Position numbers and translations under genes: made by a program. From positions 62,001 to 126,000 of the forward strand of contig JABARS010000014.1 of the NCBI GenBank assembly GCA_019187085.1: a stretch of DNA of 64,000 nucleotides, read 5' to 3'. The notes beneath the pieces are model-generated. The model saw only the letters and a list, made by a program, of their open reading frames with translations. It did not search any database and was not told the DNA's origin. Source of the stretch: Pseudorhodoplanes sp. GTDB lineage: Bacteria; Pseudomonadota; Alphaproteobacteria; Rhizobiales; Xanthobacteraceae. Below are positions 28,180 to 40,153 of this stretch, piece by piece (the first letter of the stretch is position 1; every line of letters begins with the position of its first letter).

Positions 28180-29850
28180 TCAAACCGTCAGAACGTGAAC
28201 GTGGCACAGCGGCTTCTTGCCCCAGTGCGAGGTGATGGCGGCGCGCACCGCGCGGCGGACCGCTTCGGCCACGGTGTCGGGATCACGCCGGCGCGGCCGC
28301 GGCAATGTCTCGACTGTCGCAAGGACCGCCTCGGCCACCGCCTCGGCGATCACTTCGCCCCTGGCGCCCTTCTCCGGTATCCCGAGCAGCTCGATTTCCG
28401 GGTCCGCCATTAGCGCGCCTTTCTCGTTGATGGCAAGCGCCACCGTGACGAAGCCGGAAAAGCTCAGGCGCCGGCGTTCGCTGAAGCTGCGGCTCTCGGA
28501 CTCCACGATCAGGCTGCCGTCCTTATAGAGTCGGCCGTGCGGCACCTCGTCGACGATTTCGGCCGGGTCCGGCGCCAGACGCACGAGATCGCCGTTACGG
28601 CATTCAATCACGCGCGGCACGCCGAGCGAGCGCGCCAGCGCCGCATGCTCCGACAGGTGCAGCGGCTCGCCGTGAACCGGCACCAGCACCTGAGGCCTAA
28701 TCCAACCGATCAGCTCGGCCAGCTCGTCGCGACGCGGATGACCGGAGACATGTACGAGATGGGTGCGGTCGGTGATGACGGTGATGTTCTGGTCGATCAG
28801 GCCATTGATGACCTGGGAGACGGCCTTCTCGTTGCCGGGAATGGTGCGCGAGGAGAAAATCACGCAGTCGCCCCTGCCGAGCGTGACCTCGGGATGATTG
28901 TCCTGCGCGATGCGGGCGAGCGCCGCACGCGGCTCACCCTGGCTGCCGGTGCACAGCGCGACGACCTTGTCCGGCGGCAGATAGCCGTAAGTGTCCGGCC
29001 CGCGGAACGGCTGGATGCCGTCGAGATGGCCGGTCTCGCGCGCGACCTGCACCACGCGCTCCATGGCACGGCCGACGACGACGACCTCGCGACCGGCCGC
29101 GCGCGCGGCGTCCGCCACCGCGCGAATGCGGGCGACGTTGGAGGCGAAGGTTGTGACCGCGACGCGTGCGCGCGCCCCGGCGATGATCTCGGCAAGCGTG
29201 CGCGCGACATCGGTCTCCGACGGGGAACGGCCTTCGCGCACGGCATTGGTGGAGTCGCCGACCAGGGCGAGCACGCCCTCCGCGCCGTAAGCCCTGAGCT
29301 TGGCTTCGTCAGTCGGCTCCCCGGCGATCGGCGTGGGGTCGAGCTTCCAGTCGCCGGTATGCAGGACGTTGCCGGCGGGCGTGCGGATCATCAGCGCATT
29401 CGATTCGGGGATCGAATGGGCGACCGACGCCAATTCGACGTCGAATGACCCGACATTGAAACGCGCGCCGGGCGCGACGACCTTGACCGGGATTTCCGGC
29501 GCATTGGGCTCGCTTTCGCACTTGGCTTCCAGAAGCGTCGCCGTGAACGGCGTGGCATAGACGGGACACTTGAGCTTCGGCCAAAGGTCGATCAGCGCGC
29601 CGAAATGATCTTCATGGGCGTGCGTGAGGACGAGACCGGCGAGGTTCTTGCGCTCCTTGATCAGAAAGCTGATGTCGGGCAGGATCAGGTCGACGCCCGG
29701 CAAGTGCTCCTCGGAGGCGAACGAAACGCCGAGATCGACCGCAAGCCAGGTGCGGCGGCGCTCGTCGCCCAGCCCATACAGCGCGAGATTCATGCCGATC
29801 TCGCCGACGCCGCCGAGCGGCGCGAAATAGAGCGAAGGCGTCGCAGCCAT
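28180..29850 (-). CDS. rnj: ribonuclease J
   Basis: Metallo-beta-lactamase/beta-CASP ribonuclease with 5'-3' exonuclease and endonuclease activity, used by alphaproteobacteria in rRNA and mRNA maturation. It has 556 residues. Zinc motif HAHEDH at residues 77-82 in VLTHAHEDHFGALIDL, beta-CASP region with VFSSRTIPGNEKAVSQVING-like block at 28800-28870, and VSGHPRRDELAELIGW. The ATG at 29850 overlaps the birA stop by one base (TGATG); a TTG one codon upstream is less likely. Confidence 0.95.
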   Translation of the reverse strand: MAATPSLYFAPLGGVGEIGMNLALYGLGDERRRTWLAVDLGVSFASEEHLPGVDLILPDISFLIKERKNLAGLVLTHAHEDHFGALIDLWPKLKCPVYATPFTATLLEAKCESEPNAPEIPVKVVAPGARFNVGSFDVELASVAHSIPESNALMIRTPAGNVLHTGDWKLDPTPIAGEPTDEAKLRAYGAEGVLALVGDSTNAVREGRSPSETDVARTLAEIIAGARARVAVTTFASNVARIRAVADAARAAGREVVVVGRAMERVVQVARETGHLDGIQPFRGPDTYGYLPPDKVVALCTGSQGEPRAALARIAQDNHPEVTLGRGDCVIFSSRTIPGNEKAVSQVINGLIDQNITVITDRTHLVHVSGHPRRDELAELIGWIRPQVLVPVHGEPLHLSEHAALARSLGVPRVIECRNGDLVRLAPDPAEIVDEVPHGRLYKDGSLIVESESRSFSERRRLSFSGFVTVALAINEKGALMADPEIELLGIPEKGARGEVIAEAVAEAVLATVETLPRPRRRDPDTVAEAVRRAVRAAITSHWGKKPLCHVHVLTV

Positions 29851-30632
29851 CAATACGGCTCCAGGGCGCGTGCCGGCTGGCCGAAATGAACATCCCCGGC
29901 CGTAATGCGGACGGATCGGCCGTCTGTATCGCGGATCATCAGGGCGCCAGTCTCGTCGACCGTGTCGAAGATACCCGCGATGACGCGATCGGCAAGGTGC
30001 ACGCTGATCGGCTGGCCGCGGCCGCGCGCGCGCTCAAGCCAGAGATTGCGGATCGGTTCGAATCCGCGTCCGTCGTCCCAGAGGCGTGCCGCGTCCACCC
30101 ATTCGTCCGAAAGCGCACTGAAAAGCGTCTCGGCATCTGTTGCAACGCCAAGCGCTGCAAGCGAGGTGGCCGGATATGGCAGGTCCTGCGGCGCGGCGGC
30201 CACGTTCACCCCGATCCCGAGCGCCACGGTGAGCCGTCCTGAATTCTCTTCGGATTCAAGCAGCATGCCGGCGAGCTTCGCGTCGCCGGCCAGAAGATCG
30301 TTCGGCCATTTGAGCGCGATGTCCGCGTCCGGCGCGGCGACGCGAACCGCGCGATGCAGCGCGACACCGGCAACGAAGCCGAGCAACGCCGCCCTCCTCG
30401 GCGCCATATTGACGCTCATCAATAACGTGACCGCGAGGTTGCCCGGCGGCGAAATCCATTCGCGCCCGCGCCGCCCTCGCCCCGCGCTCTGATTGCGCGC
30501 GACGATCCATTCGGGTCCGCGTATGCCGACGCGCGCGCGCCGCAGCGCTTCGGCATTCGTGGAATCGATCGCGTCATGCACCTGCAGGCTAAAGCCCGCC
30601 TGCCGTGCCCGCGCGCCGAGCGTGAACGCCAT
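29850..30632 (-). CDS. birA: biotin--[acetyl-CoA-carboxylase] ligase
   Basis: Attaches biotin to carrier proteins such as AccB. The 260 residues hold the catalytic and C-terminal domains only (NQSAGRGRRGREWISPPGN, ALKWPNDLLAGDAKLAGML, VALGIGVNV). The N-terminal DNA-binding domain of E. coli BirA is absent, so it should not act as a repressor. It follows nuoN by 3 bp, at the end of the complex I operon, a placement seen in relatives. Confidence 0.95.
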   Translation of the reverse strand: MAFTLGARARQAGFSLQVHDAIDSTNAEALRRARVGIRGPEWIVARNQSAGRGRRGREWISPPGNLAVTLLMSVNMAPRRAALLGFVAGVALHRAVRVAAPDADIALKWPNDLLAGDAKLAGMLLESEENSGRLTVALGIGVNVAAAPQDLPYPATSLAALGVATDAETLFSALSDEWVDAARLWDDGRGFEPIRNLWLERARGRGQPISVHLADRVIAGIFDTVDETGALMIRDTDGRSVRITAGDVHFGQPARALEPY

Positions 30633-30635
30633 GCG

Positions 30636-32072
30636 CTAATACAGCGACCGCGCCGCGAGCGAGGCGGCATCAAGCAGCAGCGCCGGATAAACGAAGAACA
30701 GAAGATTGAACAATCCAGCCACCGCCAGAATGACGACCTGCTCGCCCGGCATCGGCTCGAAGCTCTTGGTCGGTTCGTCAAAATAGATCGTCTTGACGAT
30801 CGCCAGATAATAATAGGCGCCCACCACGCTCATCACGACGCCGATCACCGCGAGCGTGAACAGGTTCGCCTTGATGGCTGCCAGGAACACGTAATATTTC
30901 GCGAAAAACCCGGCGAGCGGCGGGATGCCGGCCAGCGAGAACAGCAGCACCGCGAAGAAGAATGCCATCGCTGGCTTGGTGCGCGAGAGACCCGACAGAT
31001 CGGAAATCTCCTCGACCATCCGGCCGTTGTGGCGCATCGACAGGATGCAGGCGAACGCGCCGAGCGTCATCGCCATGTAGATGGCGATATACATCAGTAC
31101 GCCCTGCACGCCTTCGGCCGTGCCGGCTGCGAGCCCGACAAGGGCAAAGCCCATGTGACCGATCGAGGAATAGGCCATCAGCCGCTTGATGTTGCGCTGG
31201 CCGATCGCGGCGAAGGAGCCAAGCGCCATCGAGGCGATCGCGACGAACACGATGATCTGCTGCCATTGCACGACGATGGTCGGAAAGGCGCTGATCGCGA
31301 CGCGGATGAAAAGAGCCATCGCGGCAACCTTCGGGGCGGCCGCGAAGAAAGCCGTCACCGGGGTCGGCGCGCCCTCATAGACGTCCGGCGTCCACATATG
31401 GAACGGGACCGCCGAAATCTTGAAACACAGGCCCACGAACAGGAAAACGAGCCCGACGATGAGGCCGAGCCCGCCCTGCGGAGCGGCCTGCGCGATACCG
31501 CCGAAGGCGACGGTGCCGGTCGAGCCGTAAATCAGCGAGCAGCCATAGAGCAGCATGCCCGAGGACAGCGCGCCGAGAACGAAATATTTCAGACCGGCTT
31601 CGGTGGACGGCACCGAGTCGCGATTGATCGCGGCCACGACATAGAGCGACAGGCTCATCAGTTCGAGCCCGAGATAGAGCGCGATCAGGTCACCGGCCGA
31701 GACGATCATCCCCATACCGGCGGTCGCCAACAGCAGCAGCACCGGAAACTCGAATTTCTGCAGCTTCTCGCGCATTAGATAAGTCTGCGCCATCAGGATC
31801 GCGGCGGCCGAGCCGCCGAAAGCCAAAAGCTTCATGAAACGCGCAAAGTCGTCGAGGATGAAGCTGCCATCGAACGTCGTCAGCGTCCCGCGCGGCAGCC
31901 ACACGATCAGGCCGCCCGCCGCGACGAGCAACAGGATCGCGCCGAGGCTCACCGCCGGGCCAGAACGCTCACCGCGATAGACGCCAAACATCAACAGCAG
32001 AAGCGCGCCGCCGACCAGCATCAATTCGGGGGTCGCGGGCAACAGATCAGGAAACGCCGGGTTTGCGTTCAT
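30636..32072 (-). CDS. nuoN: NADH-quinone oxidoreductase subunit N
   Basis: Antiporter-like proton-pumping subunit of complex I, in the inner membrane. The 478 residues form about 14 hydrophobic helices. Typical segments are [40 protein letters not shown] and [20 protein letters not shown]. It is the last nuo gene, 7 bp after nuoM. Confidence 0.96.
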   Translation of the reverse strand: MNANPAFPDLLPATPELMLVGGALLLLMFGVYRGERSGPAVSLGAILLLVAAGGLIVWLPRGTLTTFDGSFILDDFARFMKLLAFGGSAAAILMAQTYLMREKLQKFEFPVLLLLATAGMGMIVSAGDLIALYLGLELMSLSLYVVAAINRDSVPSTEAGLKYFVLGALSSGMLLYGCSLIYGSTGTVAFGGIAQAAPQGGLGLIVGLVFLFVGLCFKISAVPFHMWTPDVYEGAPTPVTAFFAAAPKVAAMALFIRVAISAFPTIVVQWQQIIVFVAIASMALGSFAAIGQRNIKRLMAYSSIGHMGFALVGLAAGTAEGVQGVLMYIAIYMAMTLGAFACILSMRHNGRMVEEISDLSGLSRTKPAMAFFFAVLLFSLAGIPPLAGFFAKYYVFLAAIKANLFTLAVIGVVMSVVGAYYYLAIVKTIYFDEPTKSFEPMPGEQVVILAVAGLFNLLFFVYPALLLDAASLAARSLY

Positions 32073-32079
32073 GGCGGCA

Positions 32080-33597
32080 TCATTCCGGTTTCGGCTGCAA
32101 TGCCGCGGCTTTGCTGCCGCGCACCGCCTGATTGTAGTTATTGACGAGCGCAGTCACCGAGGCCTGCGACAGGTCGAGGATCGGTTTCGGATAGATCCCG
32201 AACAGGATCGTCAGGGCGACCAGCGGTCCGAGCACCAGCGTCTCGCGCCAGCCGAGGTCATGGATGCCGGCAAGGCTCGGCTTCTCGAGCTTGCCGAAAA
32301 TCACCTTGCGGTAGAGCCAGAGCGCGTAAGCGGCGGACAGGATGACGCCAAGCGTCGCGATCGTGGCGACCGGGATATTGACCCGGAACGTGCCGATCAA
32401 TGTCAGGAATTCGCCGACGAAACCGGAGGTCCCCGGCAGGCCGACATTGGCCATTGTGAAGATCATGAAGGCCGCCGCATAGAGCGGCATGCGCTCCACG
32501 AGCCCGCCATAGGCCGCGATCTCGCGCGTATGCATGCGGTCATAGATCACGCCGACGCACAAAAAGAGCGCGCCGGATACGATGCCGTGCGAGACCATCT
32601 GGAAGATGCCGCCGCCGACGCCCTGCGCGTTAGCCGCAAAAATCCCCATCGTCACGAAGCCCATATGGGCGACCGACGAATAGGCGATCAGTTTCTTGAT
32701 GTCTTCCTGCATCAAAGCCACAAGCGACGTGTAGACGATCGCGATTACCGAGAGCGCAAAGACCAGCGGCGCGAAATCGGCCGAGGCCAGCGGGAACATC
32801 GGCAACGAGAAGCGCAGGAAGCCGTAGCCGCCCATTTTCAGAAGGATCGCGGCCAGAATGACCGAACCCGCCGTCGGCGCCTCGACATGCGCGTCCGGCA
32901 GCCAGGTATGGACCGGCCACATCGGCATCTTGACCGCGAACGAGGCGAAGAACGCAAGCCATGCCCAGGTCTGCAGGTTGCGGGTGAACTGATAACCGAG
33001 CAGCGTCGGGATGTCGGTCGTGCCGGCCTGCCAGTACATCGCCATGATGGCGAGCAGCATCAGCACCGAGCCGAGCAGCGTATAGAGGAAGAACTTGAAG
33101 CTGGCATAGACCCGGCGCGGACCGCCCCACACGCCGATGATTAGGAACATCGGAATCAGGCCGCCCTCGAAGAACAGGTAGAACAGGACGAGATCGAGCG
33201 CCGAGAAGGTGCCGATCATCAGCGTTTCCAGAACCAGAAACGCCACCATGTATTCCTTGACGCGAACGCTGATCGATTCCCAGCTTGCGACGATGCAGAA
33301 CGGCATCAGCGCCGTCGTCAGGATCACGAACGGCAGCGAGATGCCGTCGACGCCGAGATGGTAGCTCGCGAAGCCGCCGAGCCAGCGCGCCTTTTCGACG
33401 AACTGGAATTCCGCCGACGCGGCATCAAAGCGCCAGACGAGCACGAGCGAAACCGCGAACGTGACGAGCGTGGTCCACAGCGCGATCCAGCGCGCGTTGC
33501 GGTTCACCGCATCTTCGCTGCCGCGCAGGACAAGAATCAGCAGCGCGCCGACGATCGGCAGGAAGGTCGTGACGGACAAAACGGGCCAGCTTGCCAT
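32080..33597 (-). CDS. nuoM: NADH-quinone oxidoreductase subunit M
   Basis: Proton-pumping antiporter-like subunit of complex I. It has 505 residues and about 14 helices, with the conserved loop [20 protein letters not shown] and [20 protein letters not shown]. Its ATG overlaps the nuoL stop by one base (TGATG). Confidence 0.97.
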   Translation of the reverse strand: MASWPVLSVTTFLPIVGALLILVLRGSEDAVNRNARWIALWTTLVTFAVSLVLVWRFDAASAEFQFVEKARWLGGFASYHLGVDGISLPFVILTTALMPFCIVASWESISVRVKEYMVAFLVLETLMIGTFSALDLVLFYLFFEGGLIPMFLIIGVWGGPRRVYASFKFFLYTLLGSVLMLLAIMAMYWQAGTTDIPTLLGYQFTRNLQTWAWLAFFASFAVKMPMWPVHTWLPDAHVEAPTAGSVILAAILLKMGGYGFLRFSLPMFPLASADFAPLVFALSVIAIVYTSLVALMQEDIKKLIAYSSVAHMGFVTMGIFAANAQGVGGGIFQMVSHGIVSGALFLCVGVIYDRMHTREIAAYGGLVERMPLYAAAFMIFTMANVGLPGTSGFVGEFLTLIGTFRVNIPVATIATLGVILSAAYALWLYRKVIFGKLEKPSLAGIHDLGWRETLVLGPLVALTILFGIYPKPILDLSQASVTALVNNYNQAVRGSKAAALQPKPE

Positions 33598-35525
33598 CAG
33601 TGCGCTCCCGCGAACATGAAATAGGTGATCAGGAGCGCAGCGCCGATCAGCATGGCGAATGCGTAGTGATAGAGAAAGCCGCTCTGCAGCCGCACGACAT
33701 TGCGGGTCACATCAAGCACGCGCGCGGAAACTCCGTCCGGGCCGAAACCGTCGATCAGCCAGCCGTCCCCGCCCTTCCACAGCGCGCGTCCGAGCCACTT
33801 GGCCGGCCGCACGAACAGGAAGTCGTAGATTTCATCGAAATACCACTTGTTGAGCAGGAAGCGGTACAGCACGTCGTGCTGGCGCGCGAGCTCGACCGGC
33901 ACGTCCGGACGCCGGATATAGAAATACCAGGACACGACGAAGCCCAGCATCATCATGACCGACGGAGTCAGCACGACCGCCAGCGGAACATGGTGCATGT
34001 CGTCGAGGATCGTGTTGCCGGGTGCAAACTTCAGCGAGTCACGGAAGAATTCCGCGACATGGTGCCCGGCGAAGAATTCCTTGAAAGGGTAGCCGGCAAG
34101 GATCGATCCCGTCGCCAGCACCGCGAGCGGGATCAGCATGACCAGCGGACTCTCGTGCGCATGGTCGTAATGGTGCCGGTCGTGCGGCTCGCCGTGGAAG
34201 GTCTTGAAGATCAGCCGCCACGAATAGAACGAGGTCAGCGCAGCGGCGACCACGGTCATGATGAAGGCATAGAGCGCCATCGGGTTCTTGCCGGCAAAGG
34301 CGGCTTCGATGATTGCGTCCTTGGAGAAATAGCCGGCGGTGAGCGGGAAGCCGGTCAGCGCGAGCGTCCCGATGACCATCATCCAGTAGGTGAACGGGAT
34401 TTTCCGGCGCAGGCCGCCCATGTGGCGGATGTCCTGCTCGTGATGCATGGCGTGGATGACTGAACCCGAGCCGAGGAACAGGAGCGCCTTGAAGAAAGCA
34501 TGCGTGAACAGGTGGTACATGCCGACCGAATAGGCGCCGACGCCCATCGCAACAAACATGTAGCCGAGCTGCGAACAGGTCGAATAGGCGACGATGCGCT
34601 TGATGTCGTTCTGCACGAGGCCGACGGTCGCGGCAAAGAACGCGGTCGTGGCCCCGACCAGAGTCACGACCGTGAGCGCAGTCGGCGCAAGCTCGAACAA
34701 AGGCGACAGGCGCGCCACCATGAACACACCCGCCGTCACCATGGTCGCGGCATGGATCAGCGCGGAGACCGGTGTGGGGCCTTCCATCGCGTCGGGCAGC
34801 CAGGTGTGCAGCAGGAACTGCGCGGACTTGCCCATCGCGCCCATGAACAGCAGCAGGCAGATCAGGGTCAGTGCGTCGGCGTGCCAGCCGAAGAAATTGA
34901 TGGTCTTGCCGGTGAGCGCAGGCGCCTGCGCGAAGATGATGTCAAAGTCGATCGACCCCGTCATCATGAAGCAGCCGAAAATACCGAGCGCGAAGCCGAA
35001 GTCGCCGATGCGGTTGACGACGAAGGCCTTGATGGCAGCCGCATTGGCTTCCGGCTTGTGATACCAGAAGCCGATCAGGAGATAGCTCGCCAGCCCCACG
35101 CCCTCCCAGCCGAAGAAGAGCTGCGCCAGATTGTCGGCGGTCACGAGCGCGAGCATCGCGAAGGTGAACAGCGACAGGTAGGCGAAGAAGCGCGGACGGT
35201 GCGGATCCTCCTCCATGTAGCCGATGGAATACAGGTGCACGAGCGCCGACACCGTCGTCACCACGACCAGCATGACCGCGGTGAGCGTATCGATGCGCAG
35301 CGCCCAGTCAAATTTCAGGTCGCCGGACGTCACCCAGTTCATGATGACGACGCGCTCCTCGTGATGGCCGAACCCGACCTGCACGAACGCGATCCATGAC
35401 AGCGCCATCGAGGCGAACAGCAGCACCGTTGTCACGAGCTCGGACGGGCGCGGGCCGATCAAGCGGCCGAAGAAGCCGGCGATCAGGCAGCCGAGCAGCG
35501 GAAGAAAGACAATCGCCTGATACAT
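33597..35525 (-). CDS. nuoL: NADH-quinone oxidoreductase subunit L
   Basis: Largest proton-pumping subunit of complex I. It has 642 residues, about 16 helices and a long C-terminal amphipathic helix region. Typical segments: [40 protein letters not shown] and [20 protein letters not shown]. The ATG at 35525 has a GGGAG element about nine bases upstream, squeezed next to the 45-bp palindromic repeat that separates nuoK and nuoL. Confidence 0.97.
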   Translation of the reverse strand: MYQAIVFLPLLGCLIAGFFGRLIGPRPSELVTTVLLFASMALSWIAFVQVGFGHHEERVVIMNWVTSGDLKFDWALRIDTLTAVMLVVVTTVSALVHLYSIGYMEEDPHRPRFFAYLSLFTFAMLALVTADNLAQLFFGWEGVGLASYLLIGFWYHKPEANAAAIKAFVVNRIGDFGFALGIFGCFMMTGSIDFDIIFAQAPALTGKTINFFGWHADALTLICLLLFMGAMGKSAQFLLHTWLPDAMEGPTPVSALIHAATMVTAGVFMVARLSPLFELAPTALTVVTLVGATTAFFAATVGLVQNDIKRIVAYSTCSQLGYMFVAMGVGAYSVGMYHLFTHAFFKALLFLGSGSVIHAMHHEQDIRHMGGLRRKIPFTYWMMVIGTLALTGFPLTAGYFSKDAIIEAAFAGKNPMALYAFIMTVVAAALTSFYSWRLIFKTFHGEPHDRHHYDHAHESPLVMLIPLAVLATGSILAGYPFKEFFAGHHVAEFFRDSLKFAPGNTILDDMHHVPLAVVLTPSVMMMLGFVVSWYFYIRRPDVPVELARQHDVLYRFLLNKWYFDEIYDFLFVRPAKWLGRALWKGGDGWLIDGFGPDGVSARVLDVTRNVVRLQSGFLYHYAFAMLIGAALLITYFMFAGAH

Positions 35526-35541
35526 CGATCCTATCTCCCGC

Positions 35542-35586
35542 GCATGATCTGATCCGAAAACCGGTATCCACTTTTCGGGATCATGC
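35542..35586. repeat. 45-bp palindromic intergenic repeat, copy A
   Basis: Imperfect inverted repeat: GCATGATC at the left end is answered by GATCATGC at the right, and CCGAAAA by TTTTCGG, around a CCGGTATCCAC centre. It fills the nuoK-nuoL junction. A second copy of equal length occurs at 56696-56740 with the same outer arms and the core CCGAAAACCG...CACTTTTCGGGATCATGC. This matches a very common intergenic palindrome of Bradyrhizobium-type genomes as I remember it. Confidence 0.85.
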
Positions 35587-35587
35587 G

Positions 35588-35908
35588 TCAGCCCTTCATC
35601 AGGTTGATGTCTTCGACCGCGATCGAGCCGCGGTTACGGAAATAGACGACGAGGATGGCAAGGCCGATCGCGGCTTCGGCCGCCGCCACCGTCAATACCA
35701 GCAGCGCGAACACCTGCCCGACCAGATCGCCCATGAAGCTGGAAAAAGCCACGAAATTGATGTTGACCGAAAGCAGGATCAGTTCGATCGACATCAGGAT
35801 GATGATGACGTTCTTGCGGTTGAGGAAGATTCCGAAAATCCCGAGCGTGAACAGGATCGCGGCAACCGACAAATAATGGCCAAGCCCGATGGTAAGTCCG
35901 ATGCTCAT
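35588..35908 (-). CDS. nuoK: NADH-quinone oxidoreductase subunit K
   Basis: Three-helix membrane subunit of complex I, 106 residues. The conserved glutamate helix is [20 protein letters not shown], followed by [20 protein letters not shown] with the second conserved glutamate. It is 15 bp after nuoJ. Confidence 0.97.
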   Translation of the reverse strand: MSIGLTIGLGHYLSVAAILFTLGIFGIFLNRKNVIIILMSIELILLSVNINFVAFSSFMGDLVGQVFALLVLTVAAAEAAIGLAILVVYFRNRGSIAVEDINLMKG

Positions 35909-35923
35909 GCTGCGCCCTCGCCC

Positions 35924-36532
35924 TCAAATCCCCTGCCCGGATTTGACCTTGCGCACCTCGATCGAGGTCGCAGGCGTGCGGGCCACCTGATCGCCGATAT
36001 TCTGGCGCTTGACGCCGGGCTTGTGGCGCAGCGTCAGCACGATCGCGCCGATCATCGCAACCAGCAGCACGACGCCCGCCGCCTGGAAGAAATACAGGTA
36101 GCGCGTATAGAGAACGAGACCGAGCGCCTCGGTGTTGGTGATGTCGCCCGGGATCGGGGCGGCGACGACGCGCGGCGGCTGCGTGCCGATCGTCCAGGCG
36201 CCGACCACCAGCAGGATTTCGGCGAGAAAGACGATCCCGACCAGCCCGCCGACCGGCAGATATTGCAGGAAGCCCTCGCGCAATTCGGCGAAATCGACGT
36301 CGAGCATCATGACGACAAAGAGGAACAGAACGGCGACCGCGCCGACATAGACCACGATCAGGATCATGGCGAGGAATTCGGCGCCGAGCAGCAGGAACAG
36401 CCCGGCGGCGTTGACGAAGGCCAGGATGAGAAACAGCACCGAATGCACAGGATTGCGCGCGGCGATGACCATCAGGGCCGATGCGATGCAGACGAGCGAA
36501 AAGAGATAGAAGAACAGCGCGGGCAAAAGCAT
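35924..36532 (-). CDS. nuoJ: NADH-quinone oxidoreductase subunit J
   Basis: Five-helix membrane subunit of complex I. From the ATG at 36532 it has 202 residues, beginning MLLPALFFYLFSLVCIASAL, with the conserved FLAMILIVVYVGAVAVLFLF helix. A GTG at 36541 that overlaps the nuoI stop would add three residues. The longer open frame upstream is only the shadow of nuoI. Confidence 0.95.
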   Translation of the reverse strand: MLLPALFFYLFSLVCIASALMVIAARNPVHSVLFLILAFVNAAGLFLLLGAEFLAMILIVVYVGAVAVLFLFVVMMLDVDFAELREGFLQYLPVGGLVGIVFLAEILLVVGAWTIGTQPPRVVAAPIPGDITNTEALGLVLYTRYLYFFQAAGVVLLVAMIGAIVLTLRHKPGVKRQNIGDQVARTPATSIEVRKVKSGQGI

Positions 36533-36537
36533 CGTTG

Positions 36538-37026
36538 TCACCGGTAAGGCGCGTCGAGGCGCATGTTCTGAGAAATCTCGCGCTCCCAGCGGTCGCCGTT
36601 CGCCAGCAGGCGCTCCTTGTCGTAATAAAGCTCTTCGCGCGTCTCCGTCGCGAACTCGAAATTCGGCCCCTCCACGATCGCATCCACCGGGCATGCCTCT
36701 TGGCACAGCCCGCAATAGATGCATTTGACCATGTCGATGTCGTAGCGCGTGGTGCGCCGCGTGCCGTCGTTGCGGCGCGGTCCGGCCTCGATGGTGATGG
36801 CCTGTGCGGGACAGATGGCCTCGCACAGCTTGCAGGCGATGCAACGCTCCTCGCCGTTCGGATAGCGGCGCAGCGCATGCTCGCCGCGGAAGCGCGGCGA
36901 AATCGGGCCCTTCTCGAAGGGATAGTTCAGCGTCGGCTTCGGCTTGAAGAAATAGCGCATGCCCAGCACGAAAGCCTGGATGAATTCGTGCAGGAAGATC
37001 GAACGGGCGGCGAGGTCCAGTCTCAT
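36538..37026 (-). CDS. nuoI: NADH-quinone oxidoreductase subunit I
   Basis: Ferredoxin-like subunit holding two 4Fe-4S clusters (N6a, N6b) in the peripheral arm of complex I. It has 162 residues with ligand sets C62-C65-C68 plus C72 ([12 protein letters not shown]) and C102-C105-C108 plus C112 ([12 protein letters not shown]). It is 10 bp after nuoH. Confidence 0.97.
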   Translation of the reverse strand: MRLDLAARSIFLHEFIQAFVLGMRYFFKPKPTLNYPFEKGPISPRFRGEHALRRYPNGEERCIACKLCEAICPAQAITIEAGPRRNDGTRRTTRYDIDMVKCIYCGLCQEACPVDAIVEGPNFEFATETREELYYDKERLLANGDRWEREISQNMRLDAPYR

Positions 37027-37036
37027 GACGCGCTCC

Positions 37037-38062
37037 TCATTTCGGCGCCAGGCCGGCGTATTGCAGCACGCCGGCGACGATGGCGACCATGGCGAGCGAG
37101 ATCGGCAGGAACACTTTCCAGCCGAGGCGCATCAATTGGTCATAGCGATAACGCGGCACGATCGCCTTCGCCATGGCGAAGAGGAAAAACAGGAACAGGC
37201 ATTTCAGCGTGAACCACACCACGCCGGGTACCCAGGTGAAGGGCACGACCGGCGCCGGCGGCAGCCAGCCGCCGAGGAACAGGATGGTTCCCATCGCGCA
37301 CATGGTGGCGATCGCGACGTATTCGCCGAGCATGAACATCATGTAGGGCGTCGAGCCGTATTCGACCATGAAGCCGGCAACGAGTTCCGATTCCGCTTCC
37401 ACGAGGTCGAACGGCGGGCGGTTGGTTTCCGCCAGCGCCGAGATGAAGAAGATCACGAACATCGGCAAGAGCGGCAGCCAGTACCAGCTGAACATGCCGT
37501 AGGGGCCGTCCTGCGCGCGCACGATCGCCGACAGGTTGAGCGAGCCCGCGCACAGCAGGACGGTGATGATGACAAAGCCGATCGAGACTTCGTACGAGAC
37601 CATCTGTGCCGCCGAGCGCAGCGCGGCCAGGAACGGATATTTCGAGTTCGACGCCCAGCCGCCCATGATGATGCCGTAGACGCCGAGCGAGGAGATCGCG
37701 AAGATATAGAGGATGCCGACATTGATGTCGGCGATCACCCAGTTCTGCGCCACCGGAATGACCGCCCAGGCCCCGAGCGCCAGAACGCAGGCAACCAGCG
37801 GCGCCAGCAGGAAAATACCCTTGTTCGCACCGGCCGGGATCACCGGCTCCTTGAGCACGAACTTCAAAAGATCGGCGAACGATTGCAGCAGGCCCCAGGG
37901 ACCGACCACGTTGGGACCACGCCGGATCTGCACCGCCGCCCAGATTTTCCGGTCGGCATAGAGCACATAGGCGATCGCCACCAGCAGGATCACCATCAGC
38001 AGCAGGCTTTGCGCCACCATGATGATCAGCGGCCACAGAAAGCCGGTCCAGAATTCCGCCAT
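37037..38062 (-). CDS. nuoH: NADH-quinone oxidoreductase subunit H
   Basis: Membrane subunit that forms the quinone chamber of complex I with NuoB and NuoD. From the ATG at 38062 it has 341 residues and eight predicted helices. Conserved loops are [20 protein letters not shown] and [20 protein letters not shown]. The preceding 18 open codons lie in the end of nuoG and are not used. Confidence 0.96.
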   Translation of the reverse strand: MAEFWTGFLWPLIIMVAQSLLLMVILLVAIAYVLYADRKIWAAVQIRRGPNVVGPWGLLQSFADLLKFVLKEPVIPAGANKGIFLLAPLVACVLALGAWAVIPVAQNWVIADINVGILYIFAISSLGVYGIIMGGWASNSKYPFLAALRSAAQMVSYEVSIGFVIITVLLCAGSLNLSAIVRAQDGPYGMFSWYWLPLLPMFVIFFISALAETNRPPFDLVEAESELVAGFMVEYGSTPYMMFMLGEYVAIATMCAMGTILFLGGWLPPAPVVPFTWVPGVVWFTLKCLFLFFLFAMAKAIVPRYRYDQLMRLGWKVFLPISLAMVAIVAGVLQYAGLAPK

Positions 38063-38067
38063 GCCGC

Positions 38068-40149
38068 CTACTCCGCTGCCACCTGCGCCGCGCGGCTTTC
38101 GGCCAGCGCCGAGCACTCCGCCATGACCGAGGAGGCGCGCGCAATCGGGTTCGTGAGATAGAAATCTTCGACAGCCGCCGAAAACGGCGTGCGCTCGGGC
38201 GTGCCGCCGACTTCGGCGAGCCGCTTGATGTCCGCGGGGTCGCCGGGTTCGATCTGGTCGATCCGTGCTAGATGCGGATACAGCTTGAAGAGCGCCTGCC
38301 GCAATTGCGGCAGCGAGTCATACGGCAGTGTGTGGCCGAGCGTTTCCGACAGGGCGCGCAGGATCGCCCAGTCCTCGCGCGCCTCGCCGGGCGGGAAGGA
38401 AGCACGCGCCGCCATCTGGACGCGGCCTTCGGTGTTCACATAGAGCCCGGATTTTTCCGGATAGGCTGCGCCCGGCAGGATCACATCGGCGCGGTGCGCA
38501 CCGTTGTCGCCGTGCGTGCCGATATAGACGACGAATGCGCCCGGCGCGACGTCGATCTCGTCGGCGGCAAGCAGGAAGAGAAGATCGGCTTCGCCCCCCT
38601 TCGCCATCATCGGCGCGGTGTGGCCGCCCTCGCCCGGCACAAAGCCGATGTCGAGTGCGCCGACCCGCGCCGCCGCGGTGTGCAGCATGCTGAAACCGTT
38701 CCAGCTATCCTTTACCGCACCAACCTCGAGTGCGAGTCTGGCGATCAGCGAGGCAACGCGCGCACCGTCGTCGCGAGCCGCCGCGCGGGTCCCGATCAGG
38801 ATCAGCGGCCGCTCCGCCTTACGCAGTGTTTCGGCAAACGCGCCCTTGCCGGCGAGGAGTTCGCTGACGCTTTCAGGGCCGGCGCCGAGATGCTCGTAGG
38901 GATAGGTCAAATCCGCCTGCGGACCGATCAGCCCGACCGGGAAACGGCCCGCGCGCCAGCGCTTACGGATGCGGGCGTTGATGATGGCGGCTTCCTTGCG
39001 CGGATTGGCGCCGACGATCAGCAGGGCATCGGCCTGCTCGATGCCGGCGATGGTCGCGTTGAAAATGTAGGTCGCTCGGCCCCAGCGCGGATCGAGCACG
39101 GAGCCGCCCTGCCGCGCGTCGAGATTCCGCGAGCCGAGCCGCGTCACGAGATCCTTGAGTGCAAACATGTCCTCGACTGCGCACAGGTCGCCGGCGATCG
39201 CGCCGATGCGGTTGACCGCCGTCGCCTTCACCTTTTGCGCGATCGCGGCGAACGCTTCCGCCCATGATGCCGGACGCAGCCGCCCGTTCTCACGGACATA
39301 GGGCCGGTCAAGCCGCTGCGTGCGCAGGCCGTCGACGACGTGGCGTGTCTTGTCGGAAATCCATTCCTCGTTCACGAGATCGTTGGTGCGCGGCAGGATG
39401 CGCATCACTTCGCGGCCGCGCGTATCGATGCGGATCGCCGATCCGACCGCGTCCATCACGTCGATGGACTCCGTCTTGTTCAATTCCCACGGGCGCGCGG
39501 CGAACGCATAGGGTTTCGAGGTCAGCGCGCCGACCGGGCAAAGATCGACGACGTTGCCCTGCAGTTCGGAAGTCAGCGCCCCTTCGAGATAGGTAGTGAT
39601 CTCCATGTCCTCGCCGCGCCCGATGGCGCCGAGTTCGGGCACGCCCGCGACCTCGGTAACGAAGCGTATGCAGCGCGTACAATGGATGCAGCGGTTCATC
39701 GAGGTCTTGACCAGCCCCCCGATATACTTGTCCTCGACCGCGCGCTTGTTCTCGGCATAGCGGCTGCTGTCGACGCCATAGGCCATGGCCTGGTCCTGCA
39801 GGTCGCACTCGCCGCCCTGGTCGCAGATCGGGCAGTCGAGCGGATGGTTGATCAGCAGGAATTCCATCACGCCTTCGCGTGCCTTCTTCACCATCGGGCC
39901 GCGCGTGTTCACGACCGGCGGCTCGCCGTTCGGTCCGGGCCGGCAGTCGCGCACGCCCCAGGCGCAGCTCGCCACCGGCTTGGGCGAGCCCTTCAGCTCG
40001 ACGAGACACATGCGGCAATTGCCGGCGATCGACAGCCGTTCGTGGAAGCAGAAACGCGGGATTTCCGCGCCCGCCGCCTCGCACGCCTGCAACAGCGTGT
40101 ATTCGGGCGGAACGTCGATTTCGATGCCATCGATGATGAGCTTGGTCAT
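38068..40149 (-). CDS. nuoG: NADH-quinone oxidoreductase subunit G
   Basis: Iron-sulfur subunit of the NADH module. It has 693 residues: an N-terminal 2Fe-2S domain with C34, C45, C48 and C62, a 4Fe-4S region with [18 protein letters not shown] and [20 protein letters not shown], then a molybdopterin-oxidoreductase-like domain without a recognisable cofactor role. The ATG at 40149 is preceded by GGGAAG about eight bases upstream and begins the standard [14 protein letters not shown]. The upstream open frame lies over the small gene between nuoF and nuoG. Confidence 0.96.
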   Translation of the reverse strand: MTKLIIDGIEIDVPPEYTLLQACEAAGAEIPRFCFHERLSIAGNCRMCLVELKGSPKPVASCAWGVRDCRPGPNGEPPVVNTRGPMVKKAREGVMEFLLINHPLDCPICDQGGECDLQDQAMAYGVDSSRYAENKRAVEDKYIGGLVKTSMNRCIHCTRCIRFVTEVAGVPELGAIGRGEDMEITTYLEGALTSELQGNVVDLCPVGALTSKPYAFAARPWELNKTESIDVMDAVGSAIRIDTRGREVMRILPRTNDLVNEEWISDKTRHVVDGLRTQRLDRPYVRENGRLRPASWAEAFAAIAQKVKATAVNRIGAIAGDLCAVEDMFALKDLVTRLGSRNLDARQGGSVLDPRWGRATYIFNATIAGIEQADALLIVGANPRKEAAIINARIRKRWRAGRFPVGLIGPQADLTYPYEHLGAGPESVSELLAGKGAFAETLRKAERPLILIGTRAAARDDGARVASLIARLALEVGAVKDSWNGFSMLHTAAARVGALDIGFVPGEGGHTAPMMAKGGEADLLFLLAADEIDVAPGAFVVYIGTHGDNGAHRADVILPGAAYPEKSGLYVNTEGRVQMAARASFPPGEAREDWAILRALSETLGHTLPYDSLPQLRQALFKLYPHLARIDQIEPGDPADIKRLAEVGGTPERTPFSAAVEDFYLTNPIARASSVMAECSALAESRAAQVAAE

Positions 40150-40153
40150 CGTC

